Positions 4,830 to 12,926 of a stretch of DNA of 20,556 nt are shown here, piece by piece (positions within the stretch are counted from its first letter, which is position 1; each line of letters starts with the position of its first letter). Source of the stretch: a virus; the IMG/VR virus record IMGVR_UViG_3300019135_000024, positions 1 to 20,556 of that record; one strand, 5' to 3'. Under the pieces are notes generated by a model. That model did no database searches, had not been told where the DNA came from, and saw only the letters and a list, made by a program, of their open reading frames with translations. Both the position numbers and the translations under genes were made by a program.

Positions 4830-5111
4830 ATGAGTTTCTACAAATCAAAGCAATGGAAAAGAAAGCGTGAAGCAATATTGAGGCGTGATGAATACCTTTG
4901 CCAAGAGTGCAAACGATACGGAAAGACAACTCAAGCAAAGATTGTCCATCACATCATTCCGTATGAGCAGCGACTGGATTTAAAGCTGCATGGCGATAAC
5001 TTAATTAGCTTGTGCTTCACTTGCCATGAACAAATGCATAACAAGATGACGAACGAACTAACAGAAAAAGGATTGGAGTGGGTGGAACGAGTTGAACGAA
5101 AGTTGAAGTAG
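4830..5111 (+). CDS. HNH endonuclease, packaging-associated
   Basis: A 93-residue HNH nuclease. Visible motifs: CxxC at Cys24/Cys27, the catalytic His pair at 40-41 (VHHIIPY), Asn57 (GDNLISLC), CxxCH at 62-66 and the last His at 70. The four Cys bind a structural zinc and the His/Asn set holds the catalytic metal. Small HNH proteins next to the small terminase are established partners in cos-type packaging, where they work with terminase to cut the genome (HK97 gp74 is the model). The gene lies directly upstream of a cos-like dyad and terS, exactly this arrangement. A free-standing homing endonuclease is less likely given the position and size. Confidence 0.9.
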   Translation: MSFYKSKQWKRKREAILRRDEYLCQECKRYGKTTQAKIVHHIIPYEQRLDLKLHGDNLISLCFTCHEQMHNKMTNELTEKGLEWVERVERKLK

Positions 5112-5160
5112 TCCCCCCTCCTTCCAGTTTGAAGGAAGCCGTTGGGGGACCGGCCAAGGG
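5111..5160. other. Candidate cos site (dyad between HNH gene and terS)
   Basis: GTCCCCC (5111-5117) is repeated inverted as GGGGGAC (5144-5150), and the interior holds a second dyad, CCTTC (5120-5124) with GAAGG (5131-5135). GGCC and a GGGG run follow. The C/G-run dyad in an otherwise AT-rich 96-base gap between the HNH gene and terS is what is expected for a cos site. The exact nicks cannot be read from the sequence. Confidence 0.5.
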
Positions 5161-5207
5161 GCAGGCATTTCCAATAGTGCGGATTTTTTGAAAAAAGGGG
5201 TGATAAC

Positions 5208-5564
5208 ATGGCAAAAACAAAAAAAGCGTTTGTATCCGAAATTAAACGACAGATGAAATCGCTCGGCACATACAAGAAGGAATATGACCGCATGATCGAG
5301 ATTTTCGCAGGCATGCTCCATCAGTATCATGTGTTCGAGGAGCAATTTGCCGAGAGTGGATATCAAATTACTGAATTATATACGAACAAAGCTGGAGCAA
5401 CAAACGAACGAAAGACGCCCCTTTACACCGCGATGGAGAGCTTGCGAAAAGACATTGCTACGTATTCCGACCGACTATGCTTGAATCCAAAATCATTTGA
5501 ATCCATCACGATTGAACAACAAAATAGGTCGAAGCTTGCACAGGTGTTGAGTGAATTGTCATGA
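5208..5564 (+). CDS. terS: Terminase small subunit, P27 family
   Basis: A 118-residue protein of the P27-type small terminase family, which recognises the packaging site and recruits the large subunit. The N-terminus is basic (MAKTKKAFVSEIKRQMKSLG), then helices with YKKEYDRMIEIFAGMLHQY and a bridging region with the family-typical TNKAGATNERKTPLYTAM around residues 60-77, ending in a helix. The start has a fine ribosome site (GGGGTGAT, three bases, ATG). Its stop overlaps the start of the large subunit in ATGA, so the two are made in step. Placement after HNH and the cos-like dyad supports the call. Confidence 0.9.
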   Translation: MAKTKKAFVSEIKRQMKSLGTYKKEYDRMIEIFAGMLHQYHVFEEQFAESGYQITELYTNKAGATNERKTPLYTAMESLRKDIATYSDRLCLNPKSFESITIEQQNRSKLAQVLSELS

Positions 5565-7306
5565 AGAAAAAAGCGTTCAAGAATTATGATGCGGTGATGG
5601 AGTACGCCAAAAGCGTAGTCGAAGGCCGGAAGGTAGCTTGTCGAGAACTGATTCAAGCGGCCGAGCGTTTCCTGAAAGATTTAGAAAACCCGGCATATGA
5701 CTTTCATCCGAAGGAAGCGGAGTTTGTCATTCAAATCATTGAGAAAACATTTGTTCACAAACAAGGAGAAGCACTAGATGGCTCTCCGTTGATGGGGACG
5801 CCTTTTTTATTGCAAGATTGGCAGAAGTTTATTGTTTATAACTTGATGGGCTTTTACCTTAAAGGTACGCAAATTCGGCGATTCAAAGAGGCATTTATTT
5901 ATATCCCAAGGAAAAATGGGAAAACAAGCTTTATTGCCGGTCTTGCGTGGGCACTTGCACTATTGGAACGTCAATCCGGCTCAAAAATTTACATTACCAG
6001 CGCGGCATTGCAGCAGTCGTTGCAATCGTTCGAATTCATCTTATTCAATTTGCGGCAGATGGGAGAGGAGCAAAACTTCCGCATCCTCAACAACAACCAA
6101 GAACACAGCATTAGCGGCGAGATCGGTGATGGCTCCATTTACATTCGGGCGTTGGCGGCCAATCCAGATAAACAAGATTCGCTTAACTGTAACATCGGAA
6201 TTGCTGACGAAATCCATGCCTATAAGACGCCGAAACAATACAATATCATTAAAGAAGCGATGAAAGCCTACACGAATAAGCTCATGATTGGAATTACAAC
6301 AGCAGGAGATGACATGACGAGCTTTTGTTATCAGAGGTTGCAATACTGCAAGAAGATTTTGGATGGCACTGTCACCGATGAAGCGTATTTTGTTTTCATT
6401 TGCAAAGCAGATGAAGACGAGAATGGTGAGGTGGACTACACGAATCCTATTGAGCATGAAAAAGCGAATCCCAACTATGGCATCACGATTCGGTCGGACG
6501 ACATGATAAACGACGCGCTTCAAGCCCAAAACGATCCGCAGCAACGCAAAGACTTTTTGGCAAAATCGTTGAATATCTATACTTCATCGATGAAGGCATA
6601 TTTCAACATTGATGAGTTTAAGAAGTCGGATCGGAAATATGACTGGACGATAGAACAGCTCGCGAAACTCGGTATTGAGTGGTTTGGTGGCGCAGATCTT
6701 TCAAAACTGCATGATTTGACCGCAGCGGCGCTCTATGGGCATTACAACGGCGTGGATATAGCTATCACTCATGCGTGGTTCCCAATTGTAGCTGCAACCC
6801 GAAAGGCGGAAGAGGATAACATTCCTCTTTTCGGATGGAAGGATGATGGCTGGTTGACAATGACCAATACGCCGACGGTCGATCATTCTGATATCGTCAA
6901 ATGGTTTGAAAATATGCGTGCGAAAGGATTCCGAATTAAACAAGTGGGATTCGACCGGAAGTTTGGTCGTGAATTTTTTATGGCCATGAAGCAGAAGCGC
7001 TTCAAAATTGTCGATCAGCCACAATACTATTACAAAAAGTCAGAAGGTTTCCGGCGTATTGAAAAGCAAGTCAAAGATGGAAATTTCTACTACTTGCATT
7101 CCCAAGCATTTGAGTATTGCGTGCAAAATGTTCATGCAGTCGAGAAAACAGATGACATGATTCAGTTTGAAAAAATTGAGGACAAGCACCGCATTGATAT
7201 TTTTGATGCGACCGTATTTGCAGCCATTCGTATGCTTGAAAACATGGAGAGGGCTGCGACAGCTTCAAAATGGTTGAATGGAGGTCGATCTCATGTGGAT
7301 TTTTAA
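5561..7306 (+). CDS. terL: Terminase large subunit (ATPase and nuclease)
   Basis: A 581-residue packaging motor. The ATPase domain has Walker A as PRKNGKT at residues 116-122 and Walker B as GIADE ending at 216-217, followed by a coupling motif in GITTAGD at about 244-250. The C-terminal RNase-H-fold nuclease shows acidic residues in GADLS (Asp379), GFDRKFG (Asp465) and RIDIFDA (Asp546 and Asp549). Length and motif order match the HNH-associated P27 terminase group. It translocates DNA into the prohead and cuts it at cos, with the HNH protein. The ATG overlaps terS by four bases and its end overlaps the portal start by 14 bases. Confidence 0.95.
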   Translation: MKKKAFKNYDAVMEYAKSVVEGRKVACRELIQAAERFLKDLENPAYDFHPKEAEFVIQIIEKTFVHKQGEALDGSPLMGTPFLLQDWQKFIVYNLMGFYLKGTQIRRFKEAFIYIPRKNGKTSFIAGLAWALALLERQSGSKIYITSAALQQSLQSFEFILFNLRQMGEEQNFRILNNNQEHSISGEIGDGSIYIRALAANPDKQDSLNCNIGIADEIHAYKTPKQYNIIKEAMKAYTNKLMIGITTAGDDMTSFCYQRLQYCKKILDGTVTDEAYFVFICKADEDENGEVDYTNPIEHEKANPNYGITIRSDDMINDALQAQNDPQQRKDFLAKSLNIYTSSMKAYFNIDEFKKSDRKYDWTIEQLAKLGIEWFGGADLSKLHDLTAAALYGHYNGVDIAITHAWFPIVAATRKAEEDNIPLFGWKDDGWLTMTNTPTVDHSDIVKWFENMRAKGFRIKQVGFDRKFGREFFMAMKQKRFKIVDQPQYYYKKSEGFRRIEKQVKDGNFYYLHSQAFEYCVQNVHAVEKTDDMIQFEKIEDKHRIDIFDATVFAAIRMLENMERAATASKWLNGGRSHVDF

Positions 7307-8498
7307 GCGCAGAAAAAAGATTCGAGCAGATACACAGGCATATATTGGGCTGTTCATGAGTGGTGAAGACACATCCATACTGATTCCGGGATATACTCGG
7401 CTTTCTGATAATCCAGAAGTGCGAATGGCTGTTCATAAGATTGCTGAACTCATCTCGTCTATGACGATCTATCTCATGCAGAACACGGAAGATGGTGACA
7501 TTCGTGTTCGAAATGAGTTGTCGAGGAAAATTGATATCAATCCATATAGCCTGATGACCCGCAAATCGTGGATGTACAACATTGTGTATACGATGCTGCT
7601 CGATGGTGATGGGAACAGCGTCGTTTTCCCAAAGTACACAGCCGACGGATTGATTGATGAATTGATCCCTTTGGCGCCGTCAAAGGTAAGTTTTAGGGAC
7701 ATGGAAAACACATATGAAGTGTGGTGTCAGGGTAAAGTATACAATTATGACGAGATACTACATTTCATCGTTAATCCGGATTCAGAGCGACCGTATATGG
7801 GTCGCGGTTATCGGGTAGTACTCAAGGATATTGTCAACAATTTGAAACAAGCAACAGCAACAAAGAAGAGCTTTATGGGTGGAAAGTATATGCCTAGCTT
7901 GATAGTTAAAGTGGATGCTAATACGGCAGAACTTTCAAGTGAGGAGGGCCGTGACAAGGTTTTTGATATGTACCTCAAACGGTCCGAAGCTGGACAGCCT
8001 TGGATTATTCCTGCTGAACTTTTGGAGGTCGAGCAAGTAAAACCGTTATCTTTAAAAGACATAGCGATCAATGAAGCAGTTGAATTGGATAAGAGGACAG
8101 TAGCTGGCATCTTTGGGGTGCCGGCTTTTTTGTTGGGTGTCGGGGAATTCAAACGCGATGAATATAACAATTTTATCAACTCAACGATTCTACCAATTGC
8201 TAAAGGTATTGAGCAGGAACTGACAAGGAAGCTACTTATCAGCCCGGATCTTTATTTCAAATTCAATCCTCGGAGCCTATATGCTTACGATCTCAAAGAG
8301 TTAGCGGAGGTCGGTTCGAATATGTATGTCCGCGGCATTATGAAGGGGAATGAGGTGCGCGATTGGCTTGGACTGTCACCGGAAAAAGGTTTGAGCGAGT
8401 TAGTCATCCTTGAAAATTATATCCCTCTTGACAAAATTGGCGACCAAAACAAATTGAAAGGTGGTGATAGTGGTGGACAGAACAACCAAACAGACTAG
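7293..8498 (+). CDS. Portal protein, HK97 family
   Basis: A 401-residue portal, the dodecameric ring at the head vertex through which DNA passes and to which the neck attaches. ATG 7293 is chosen because GGAGGT at 7280-7285 lies seven bases ahead; an in-frame ATG at 7278 would overlap that site. Typical features are the basic start (WIFKRRKK), the early conserved segment with [15 protein letters not shown] near residue 40, the GDGNSV segment near 105-110, and the C-terminal half with [20 protein letters not shown], a hallmark of the family. The C-terminus ends in a Gly/Asn/Gln-rich tail. It overlaps both the terminase and the protease gene. Confidence 0.93.
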   Translation: MWIFKRRKKIRADTQAYIGLFMSGEDTSILIPGYTRLSDNPEVRMAVHKIAELISSMTIYLMQNTEDGDIRVRNELSRKIDINPYSLMTRKSWMYNIVYTMLLDGDGNSVVFPKYTADGLIDELIPLAPSKVSFRDMENTYEVWCQGKVYNYDEILHFIVNPDSERPYMGRGYRVVLKDIVNNLKQATATKKSFMGGKYMPSLIVKVDANTAELSSEEGRDKVFDMYLKRSEAGQPWIIPAELLEVEQVKPLSLKDIAINEAVELDKRTVAGIFGVPAFLLGVGEFKRDEYNNFINSTILPIAKGIEQELTRKLLISPDLYFKFNPRSLYAYDLKELAEVGSNMYVRGIMKGNEVRDWLGLSPEKGLSELVILENYIPLDKIGDQNKLKGGDSGGQNNQTD

Positions 8499-9081
8499 AA
8501 GTTTACAGACGAATATCACTGCAACACGAGCGGAACAAGACAGCGAGATGTATATTGAAGGGTATTTTGCTGTTTTTAACACGGAAACGGAGTTATGGAG
8601 AGGGGCATTCGAATCAATTTCTCCAGGAGCGTTTGATGAAACGTTGTCTAACGATATTCGAGCGCTCATCAATCACGATACTTCATTGGTTCTTGGCCGA
8701 AACAAAGCCGGTACATTGGAATTAAAAGTGGATAGCCATGGCCTTTGGGGGCGGATCAAGATTAACCCAAACGATACGGATGCAGTGAATTTATATGAGC
8801 GAGTCAAACGCGGCGATGTCGACCAATGTTCATTTGGTTTCAACGTCATTGAAGAAGAAACCGAGTGGCGCGATGACGGAACGGTGAAATGGACACTAAA
8901 AAAAATCGATTTACATGAGGTATCGGTTGTTACATTCCCTGCTTATGAGGGAACCGGGGTACAAGCTCGCAAGACGGAAGTTGAGCAACATAAAAAACGA
9001 CAGTTAGAACAGAGAAAATTACACTTAAGGGAGCGTGTGAGAAATGGCTTTAAAGCAACTAATGCTAACCAAAAAAATTGA
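8470..9081 (+). CDS. Prohead protease, HK97 family
   Basis: About 203 residues, a serine-type maturation protease that clips the delta domain from the capsid and itself. Conserved parts are [19 protein letters not shown] with ISPGAF, the catalytic His in [13 protein letters not shown] (about residue 69), and the catalytic Ser in [12 protein letters not shown] (about 121), with the acidic member probably in [14 protein letters not shown]. The ribosome site AAAGGTGGTGAT (8457-8468) lies in the end of the portal gene and directs GTG 8470 or GTG 8473. The basic, Gln-rich tail overlaps the capsid gene by 38 bases in another frame. Confidence 0.92.
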   Translation: MVDRTTKQTRSLQTNITATRAEQDSEMYIEGYFAVFNTETELWRGAFESISPGAFDETLSNDIRALINHDTSLVLGRNKAGTLELKVDSHGLWGRIKINPNDTDAVNLYERVKRGDVDQCSFGFNVIEEETEWRDDGTVKWTLKKIDLHEVSVVTFPAYEGTGVQARKTEVEQHKKRQLEQRKLHLRERVRNGFKATNANQKN

Positions 9082-10309
9082 GCAACGCAAGGCGGCTTTA
9101 AATGAATTGCTAGAAAAAGAGAATGAGTTGCAAACGAGATCTGCTGACCTCGAAAAAGCAATTGAGGAGGCACAAACAGACGAGGAAGTCGCTGCCGTTG
9201 AGGAAGAAGTCAGCAAGCTTGAAGCAGAACAAAGCGAGTTGGCTGAAAAAAAATCAAAGCTCGAAGGTGAGATTACTGAGCTCGAAGGGGAGCTTGAGCA
9301 ACTCAATAGCAAAGAGCCAGTTAATCAATACCGCAAAAATGAGAAAGGAGAGGTTGAAGGTATGAATCGTTTACAGGTTAGAGAGTTATTACGAACAGGA
9401 GAATACTACAAACGTAGCGAGGTTATTGAGTTTTATGATAAATTCAAAAACCTTCGCGCGGTCAGTGGTGGAGAGTTGACGATCCCAGAGATCGTCGTTA
9501 ACCGTATCATGGACATCATGGGTGACTTTACAACACTTTATCCACTAGTTGATAAAATCCAGGTGAAAGGTACTACCCGTATTTTGGTTGATACAGATAC
9601 AACTCCGGCTACATGGATTGAACAATCAGGAACCCTTCCTGCTGGGGATGTAGGTACGATCACAAATATTGACTTTGACGGTTTTAAAGTTGGTAAAGTA
9701 ACGTTCGTTGATAACTATTTGCTGCAAGATTCTATTATCAATCTTGATGCATACGTCACGAAGAAGATCGCTCGTGCAATTGCAAAGGCACTAGATTTAG
9801 CTATTGTGAAAGGGACAGGAGCTGCAAACAAACAACCAGCCGGGGTTATTCCAAATTTACCAAATGAAAATAAAGTATCCGTAGAAGCAGATGCTAATTT
9901 ACTTAAAAACCTCGTAAAACAAATTGGATTAATCGATACAGGTGAGGATAGCGTAGGGGAAATTGTCGCTGTCATGAAACGTTCCACATACTATAACCGG
10001 TTAGTTGAATATAGCATCCAAGTGGATTCAAACGGAAATGTGGTCGGTAAACTCCCTAATCTAAAAAATCCTGATTTGGTAGGGTTGCGTGTTGTTTTCA
10101 ACAATAACCTCGATGAAGATACAGTTTTATTCGGTGATTTCTCACAATATACGTTGGTTGAACGTGAAAGCATCACAATTGACAGCTCTACCCATGTGAA
10201 ATTTAGCGAGGACCAAACAGCATTCCGTGGTAAAGGACGTTTTGATGGAAAGCCAGTGAAACCAAGGGCGTTCGTCCTTGTCACAATCACCGAGCCAGCA
10301 GGAGCGTGA
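9044..10309 (+). CDS. Major capsid protein, HK97 fold, with fused delta domain
   Basis: A 421-residue capsid precursor. Residues 1-95 form an acidic coiled coil (Glu, Ala and Leu heptads) typical of the scaffolding delta domain; the HK97 shell domain follows, with AVSGGELTIPEIVVNRIMD at about 140-158, an E-loop region with TTPATWIEQSGTLP, and the late P-domain part with GDFSQYTLVERESITI. The protease encoded just before should remove the N-terminus. An unusual point is the strong internal ribosome site (AAAGGAGAGG, 9344-9353) in front of ATG 9362 (Met107), near the expected delta/shell border, so a delta-less form could also be made directly. Confidence 0.94.
   Translation: MALKQLMLTKKIEQRKAALNELLEKENELQTRSADLEKAIEEAQTDEEVAAVEEEVSKLEAEQSELAEKKSKLEGEITELEGELEQLNSKEPVNQYRKNEKGEVEGMNRLQVRELLRTGEYYKRSEVIEFYDKFKNLRAVSGGELTIPEIVVNRIMDIMGDFTTLYPLVDKIQVKGTTRILVDTDTTPATWIEQSGTLPAGDVGTITNIDFDGFKVGKVTFVDNYLLQDSIINLDAYVTKKIARAIAKALDLAIVKGTGAANKQPAGVIPNLPNENKVSVEADANLLKNLVKQIGLIDTGEDSVGEIVAVMKRSTYYNRLVEYSIQVDSNGNVVGKLPNLKNPDLVGLRVVFNNNLDEDTVLFGDFSQYTLVERESITIDSSTHVKFSEDQTAFRGKGRFDGKPVKPRAFVLVTITEPAGA
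9344..9364 (+). promoter_or_regulatory. Internal ribosome site in the capsid gene
   Basis: AAAGGAGAGG at 9344-9353 precedes ATG 9362 by eight bases, in frame. Initiation here gives a 315-residue protein beginning MNRLQVRELL, nearly the mature capsid. It could be chance, since codons for Glu, Lys and Gly easily produce such a sequence. Confidence 0.4.
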
Positions 10310-10316
10310 TGCCTAG

Positions 10317-10502
10317 ATGGCTAGGTATATAGTAATTAAGAGTTTTAAAGATTTGCAGGATGGTCAGCGTATTTACCGAACTGGAGACGAATATCCTCGC
10401 AAGGGATACAAAACGACAAAAAAACGTATTGAGGAATTGTCTACAAGCAAAAATTTAAGAGGCGAGCCGTTAATCGCGGAAGTGAAAGAAGGCGATGAGT
10501 AA
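10317..10502 (+). CDS. Small head-region protein, unknown function
   Basis: A 61-residue basic protein directly after the capsid gene. It starts MARYIVIKSFKDLQDG, with a beta-type N-terminus, then YRTGDEYPRKG and a helix KTTKKRIEELSTSKN, ending in an acidic tail. Small proteins with this pattern (VIK.F.D..DG, GDEYPR.G, KKRI.EL) are common at this position in Gram-positive siphophages, usually unassigned; a minor head or decoration protein is a fair guess. The ATG lies about eight bases after GGAGCGTGAT, which includes the capsid stop. Its stop overlaps the next start as TAATG. Confidence 0.8.
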   Translation: MARYIVIKSFKDLQDGQRIYRTGDEYPRKGYKTTKKRIEELSTSKNLRGEPLIAEVKEGDE

Positions 10503-10780
10503 TGGATACATTTACAGTGGTTTCGCTCGTTAAAGAGAGGCTGGGTATCCGTACAAACGTCCGTGATAGGTATATCAACGCGATTGCGGATGGCGTCATA
10601 AAAGAACTTGAAGACGAAAAGGGGTTGGTGCTGGACGGTGCCAACCCTTATCATTTGATGTTCGTTGTCGACTACGCTACTTGGCGCTATCAAAGCCGTG
10701 ACAGTGACGGAGCGATGCCTCGTCATCTCCAATACCGGTTGCACAATCTCATGATACATGCTGGCGGTGGAGCAACATGA
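10502..10780 (+). CDS. Head-tail connector (adaptor) protein
   Basis: A 92-residue neck protein of the gp6/gp15-like adaptor type that binds under the portal ring. It has the typical all-helical pattern: TVVSLVKERLGI at the start, RDRYINAIADGVIKELEDEKG, then HLMFVVDYATWRYQSRD and the closing helix PRHLQYRLHNLMI. It is the first of four small neck genes in the order adaptor, closure, gp10-like, terminator, which supports the call. Start ATG 10502 overlaps the previous stop; the stop TGA overlaps the next start as ATGA. Confidence 0.82.
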   Translation: MDTFTVVSLVKERLGIRTNVRDRYINAIADGVIKELEDEKGLVLDGANPYHLMFVVDYATWRYQSRDSDGAMPRHLQYRLHNLMIHAGGGAT

Positions 10781-11082
10781 CGTACGACCACGAGTTGATA
10801 TTGATTGCACAAGGATTTCAAGAAGACGAAATTGGAAATCAAGTACCAATTGAAACAAGAAAGACGGTTTTGTGCAACGTGAAATCAGTTGGTAGAAATG
10901 AATTCTATAGTGCTGCAACAGCAGGATTAAAGCCTTCTATTGTGTTTGTGATTCACGGCTATGAATATAACGGCGAACAGAAAGTGGAGTTTGAAAGTGT
11001 CAAATATAACGTGGTTCGAACCTACTCTACGGATTTTGAGGAAATTGAGCTTACATGTGAAAGGATGGCAGCGGATGGCTAA
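10777..11082 (+). CDS. Head closure protein (SPP1 gp16-like)
   Basis: A 101-residue beta-rich neck protein that closes the head after packaging and forms the tail-binding surface. Family signs are the N-terminal beta strand with DHELILIAQG, the conserved VLCNVKSVGRNEFYSAATAGLKP around residues 30-52, VIHGYEYNGEQKVEFE and YNVVRTYSTDFEEIELTCE. Size and place between adaptor and gp10-like genes agree. The ribosome site is GGTGGAG within the previous gene. The gene overlaps the next by eight bases. Confidence 0.87.
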   Translation: MTYDHELILIAQGFQEDEIGNQVPIETRKTVLCNVKSVGRNEFYSAATAGLKPSIVFVIHGYEYNGEQKVEFESVKYNVVRTYSTDFEEIELTCERMAADG

Positions 11083-11455
11083 TATTCGAATTGATCAGCT
11101 AGCCGATGAGATTGTGAGCGCGGTTCGCGAATACACCGAAGACGTTTCAAATGGTATTGAAAAGAAAGTAGATGAAACGACCAACAAAGTGTTGAAAGAA
11201 GTACGGGTGTTGTCTCCAAAGAGAACGGGTGAGTATGCACACGCTTTTGTGAAGACAAAAGAAGGTGGCTACGGCCAACATCGTCGGATCATTTGGAACA
11301 AGAAGCATTATAGTCGAGTTCATCTTCTTGAATTTGGTCATGCTAAAGTCAATGGCGGCCGTGTCCAAGCTTTTCCGCATTTACGTCCAGCTTTCGACAA
11401 GCACGCTGCCCACCTTGACGATGAAATTAAAAATATCATAAGGAATGGTGGCTAA
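11075..11455 (+). CDS. HK97 gp10-like neck/tail completion protein
   Basis: A 126-residue protein of the gp10-like family found at the head-tail joint. ATG 11075 is chosen: it lies about nine bases after GAAAGGA and overlaps the previous stop by eight bases, while the upstream open frame overlaps the closure gene and reads as noise. Features are an N-terminal helix (IDQLADEIVSAVREYTEDV), a central SPKRTGEYAHAFV segment and the conserved HLLEFGHAKVNGGRVQAFPH, followed by a C-terminal helix. These are typical for the family. The stop overlaps the next start as TAATG. Confidence 0.87.
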   Translation: MANIRIDQLADEIVSAVREYTEDVSNGIEKKVDETTNKVLKEVRVLSPKRTGEYAHAFVKTKEGGYGQHRRIIWNKKHYSRVHLLEFGHAKVNGGRVQAFPHLRPAFDKHAAHLDDEIKNIIRNGG

Positions 11456-11775
11456 TGACACAAGCTGAACTGTTTCAAGCATTGAAGGCAATCGGGTATC
11501 CGGTTGCCTATTCCCACTTTGACAATCCACCAGCGCCACCGTACATCACGTACCTATTTGCATATAGCAATGATCTGATCGCTGACAATATCAACTATGT
11601 ATCTATTGAAGATTTTCAAGTCGAACTGTATACGGCGAAAAAAGACTTGTCAGCAGAACAAAAGGTACAGAACAAGTTCAGAGAATTGGGTTTGCCATAT
11701 CGCAAATTCGAGAAGTATATCAACGAGGAAAAGCTCTATCAAATTGTCTATGAGATTCAAATACTAGGAGGTTAG
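11455..11775 (+). CDS. Probable tail terminator/completion protein
   Basis: A 106-residue protein in the slot between gp10-like protein and major tail protein, where siphophages encode the tail terminator that caps the tube. It starts with a helix (TQAELFQALKAIG), then PVAYSHFDNPPAPPYITYLF, a pattern seen in small minor tail proteins of Firmicute phages, a beta segment (FQVELYTAKKDLS), a helix and a closing strand (LYQIVYEIQILGG). The alpha/beta layout and position support the role; direct family recognition is moderate. Confidence 0.75.
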   Translation: MTQAELFQALKAIGYPVAYSHFDNPPAPPYITYLFAYSNDLIADNINYVSIEDFQVELYTAKKDLSAEQKVQNKFRELGLPYRKFEKYINEEKLYQIVYEIQILGG

Positions 11776-11781
11776 AAATCT

Positions 11782-12366
11782 ATGAGCCAAAACAAAGTCA
11801 CGTTTGGTTTGGAGAAGGTTCATATTGCTTTTGTGGATGAAGCAGCAACAACTCAACCGGCATGGAAAGCACCAATCCTAATTCCAGGTGCTGTACGTTT
11901 TGCTCCAGAACCGCAAGGGGAGGAGAATACATTCTATGCTGACAATGGCCCGTACTTCACATACACAAGCAACAACGGCTACAATGCCGAGCTTGAAATG
12001 GCGAACATTCCAGATGAAGTGCTAGCGGAAATGCTTGGATGGGAAATTGATGCCAATGGCATGCTTGTTGAGACAACTGACGGCATACCGAAAGAATTTG
12101 CGCTGCTAGGTCAGGTTCTAGGTGATAAGAAAAACCGCCGTTTTGCCTACTATCGTTGCAAAGCGAGCCGTCCTTCAAAAGAACATTCTACCCGTGCTGA
12201 ATCAGTAGAACCAGCCACTGAAACATTGAATATTCGAATTCTCCCAGTTGAAATCAGCGGCAGAAACATTGTTCGTGGTGTGATGGAGTTGAATGATACG
12301 AATTCAACGGCATATAACTCCTTCTTCACTTCGGTGTATTTACCAACGTTTGGAGGGGGCGCGTAA
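11782..12366 (+). CDS. Major tail (tube) protein, phi13 family
   Basis: A 194-residue tube subunit, stacked as hexamers around the tape measure. Recognisable segments are NKVTFGLEKVHIAFVDE at the start, IPGAVRFAPEPQGEENTFYA near 34-53, then YNAELEMANIPDEVLAEMLG, and the late part with TETLNIRILPVEI and GVMELND. This matches the phi13-type tail tube family. The ribosome site is TAGGAGGTTAG at the end of the previous gene. The Gly-rich C-terminus (FGGGA) is followed three bases later by the tail-chaperone start. No extra Ig-like domain is present. Confidence 0.9.
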   Translation: MSQNKVTFGLEKVHIAFVDEAATTQPAWKAPILIPGAVRFAPEPQGEENTFYADNGPYFTYTSNNGYNAELEMANIPDEVLAEMLGWEIDANGMLVETTDGIPKEFALLGQVLGDKKNRRFAYYRCKASRPSKEHSTRAESVEPATETLNIRILPVEISGRNIVRGVMELNDTNSTAYNSFFTSVYLPTFGGGA

Positions 12367-12369
12367 TAA

Positions 12370-12705
12370 ATGAGAACTATTCAGGTTGGAGAAAAGCAAA
12401 TCGGGCTAAAGGCGACGCCTTTGGCTCTTTTATTTTACAAGCAAGCGTTTAAAAAAGACCTTGTGAGCGATTTGATGAAGATGGAGGGTATAGAGAAAGA
12501 TCATTCAAAACTTGACGGAATCCTTATCCTCCAAATGGCTTGGGCAATGGCAAAAGCATATGAAGGTATTGGAAAGAAATTTCCCGACTTCACTACGTGG
12601 GTAGCAAAATTAGAAGAATTTGATTTTTCAGATGCAGCCACTGTTGTACTAGAAGAGGCTCAAAACGGCTTTTTTCGTCGAGGAAGCCGAACAGCAGCAA
12701 AATGA
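12370..12705 (+). CDS. Tail assembly chaperone, short form (gpG-like)
   Basis: A 111-residue protein between the major tail and tape-measure genes, the conserved slot of the lambda gpG type tail chaperones that coat the tape measure during tube assembly. It begins RTIQVGEKQIGLKATPLALLF, then helices including LDGILILQMAWAMAKAYEG, ending in a basic tail that appears only when no frameshift occurs. A second frame continues past its stop and encodes the gpT-like part. The ATG follows GGAGGGGGC at the end of the tail gene. Confidence 0.85.
   Translation: MRTIQVGEKQIGLKATPLALLFYKQAFKKDLVSDLMKMEGIEKDHSKLDGILILQMAWAMAKAYEGIGKKFPDFTTWVAKLEEFDFSDAATVVLEEAQNGFFRRGSRTAAK
12669..12677 (+). other. Candidate programmed frameshift site, C-TTTTTT-C
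   Basis: Zero-frame codons GGC TTT TTT CGT cover 12667-12678. The downstream frame is +1 (equal to -2). It is closed upstream by TAG 12650-12652, so the shift must occur between 12653 and 12702. The six-T run is the only homopolymeric slip site there: the Phe tRNA can re-pair +1 from TTT to TTC, or slide back two within the T-run. The common lambda-type -1 shift would not reach this frame. Confidence 0.6.
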
Positions 12706-12910
12706 TGGGGTATACGAACCGCCGGAACGCCCCGATATAGAATTGCTTGTGATTGGGAAGCGCGCCGGCCTTTCGTTTGATGAGATGAACGAATTGACGG
12801 TCAATGACTTGCTTAAATACGTGGACATCTACGTCGACACGGAAACTGGAAAGCGAAAATCTCGCAGTAGAATGGCGACTCAGGCGGATATAGACGCCTT
12901 CTTTGCGTGA
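12676..12910 (+). CDS. gpT-like extension of the tail chaperone (made by frameshift)
   Basis: The frame open from 12653 to TGA 12908-12910 encodes about 77 further residues (VEEAEQQQNDG, then RPDIELLVIGKRAGLSF, DEMNELTVNDLLKYVDIY and a C-terminal ATQADIDAFF). It has no start codon near its beginning; the first ATG is at 12785. That, its coding character and the place before the tape measure argue for the long gpG-T fusion of about 179-180 residues, made at a minority of passes. MNELTVNDLLKY is the kind of segment seen in second-frame chaperones of Firmicute phages. Confidence 0.8.
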
Positions 12911-12926
12911 AAGTGAGGTGAAAGGT

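Noticed and set aside
6041-6544. Long minus-strand frame of 167 codons
   Set aside because: It lies wholly inside the large terminase gene, has no ribosome site and is explained as an antisense shadow of it.
10373-10918. Long minus-strand frame of 181 codons
   Set aside because: It is antisense to three well-supported neck genes and lacks a ribosome site and family features.
10961-11074. Upstream part of the gp10-like frame
   Set aside because: It overlaps the head-closure gene and reads as noise; family length and the overlap at 11075-11082 fit the shorter form.
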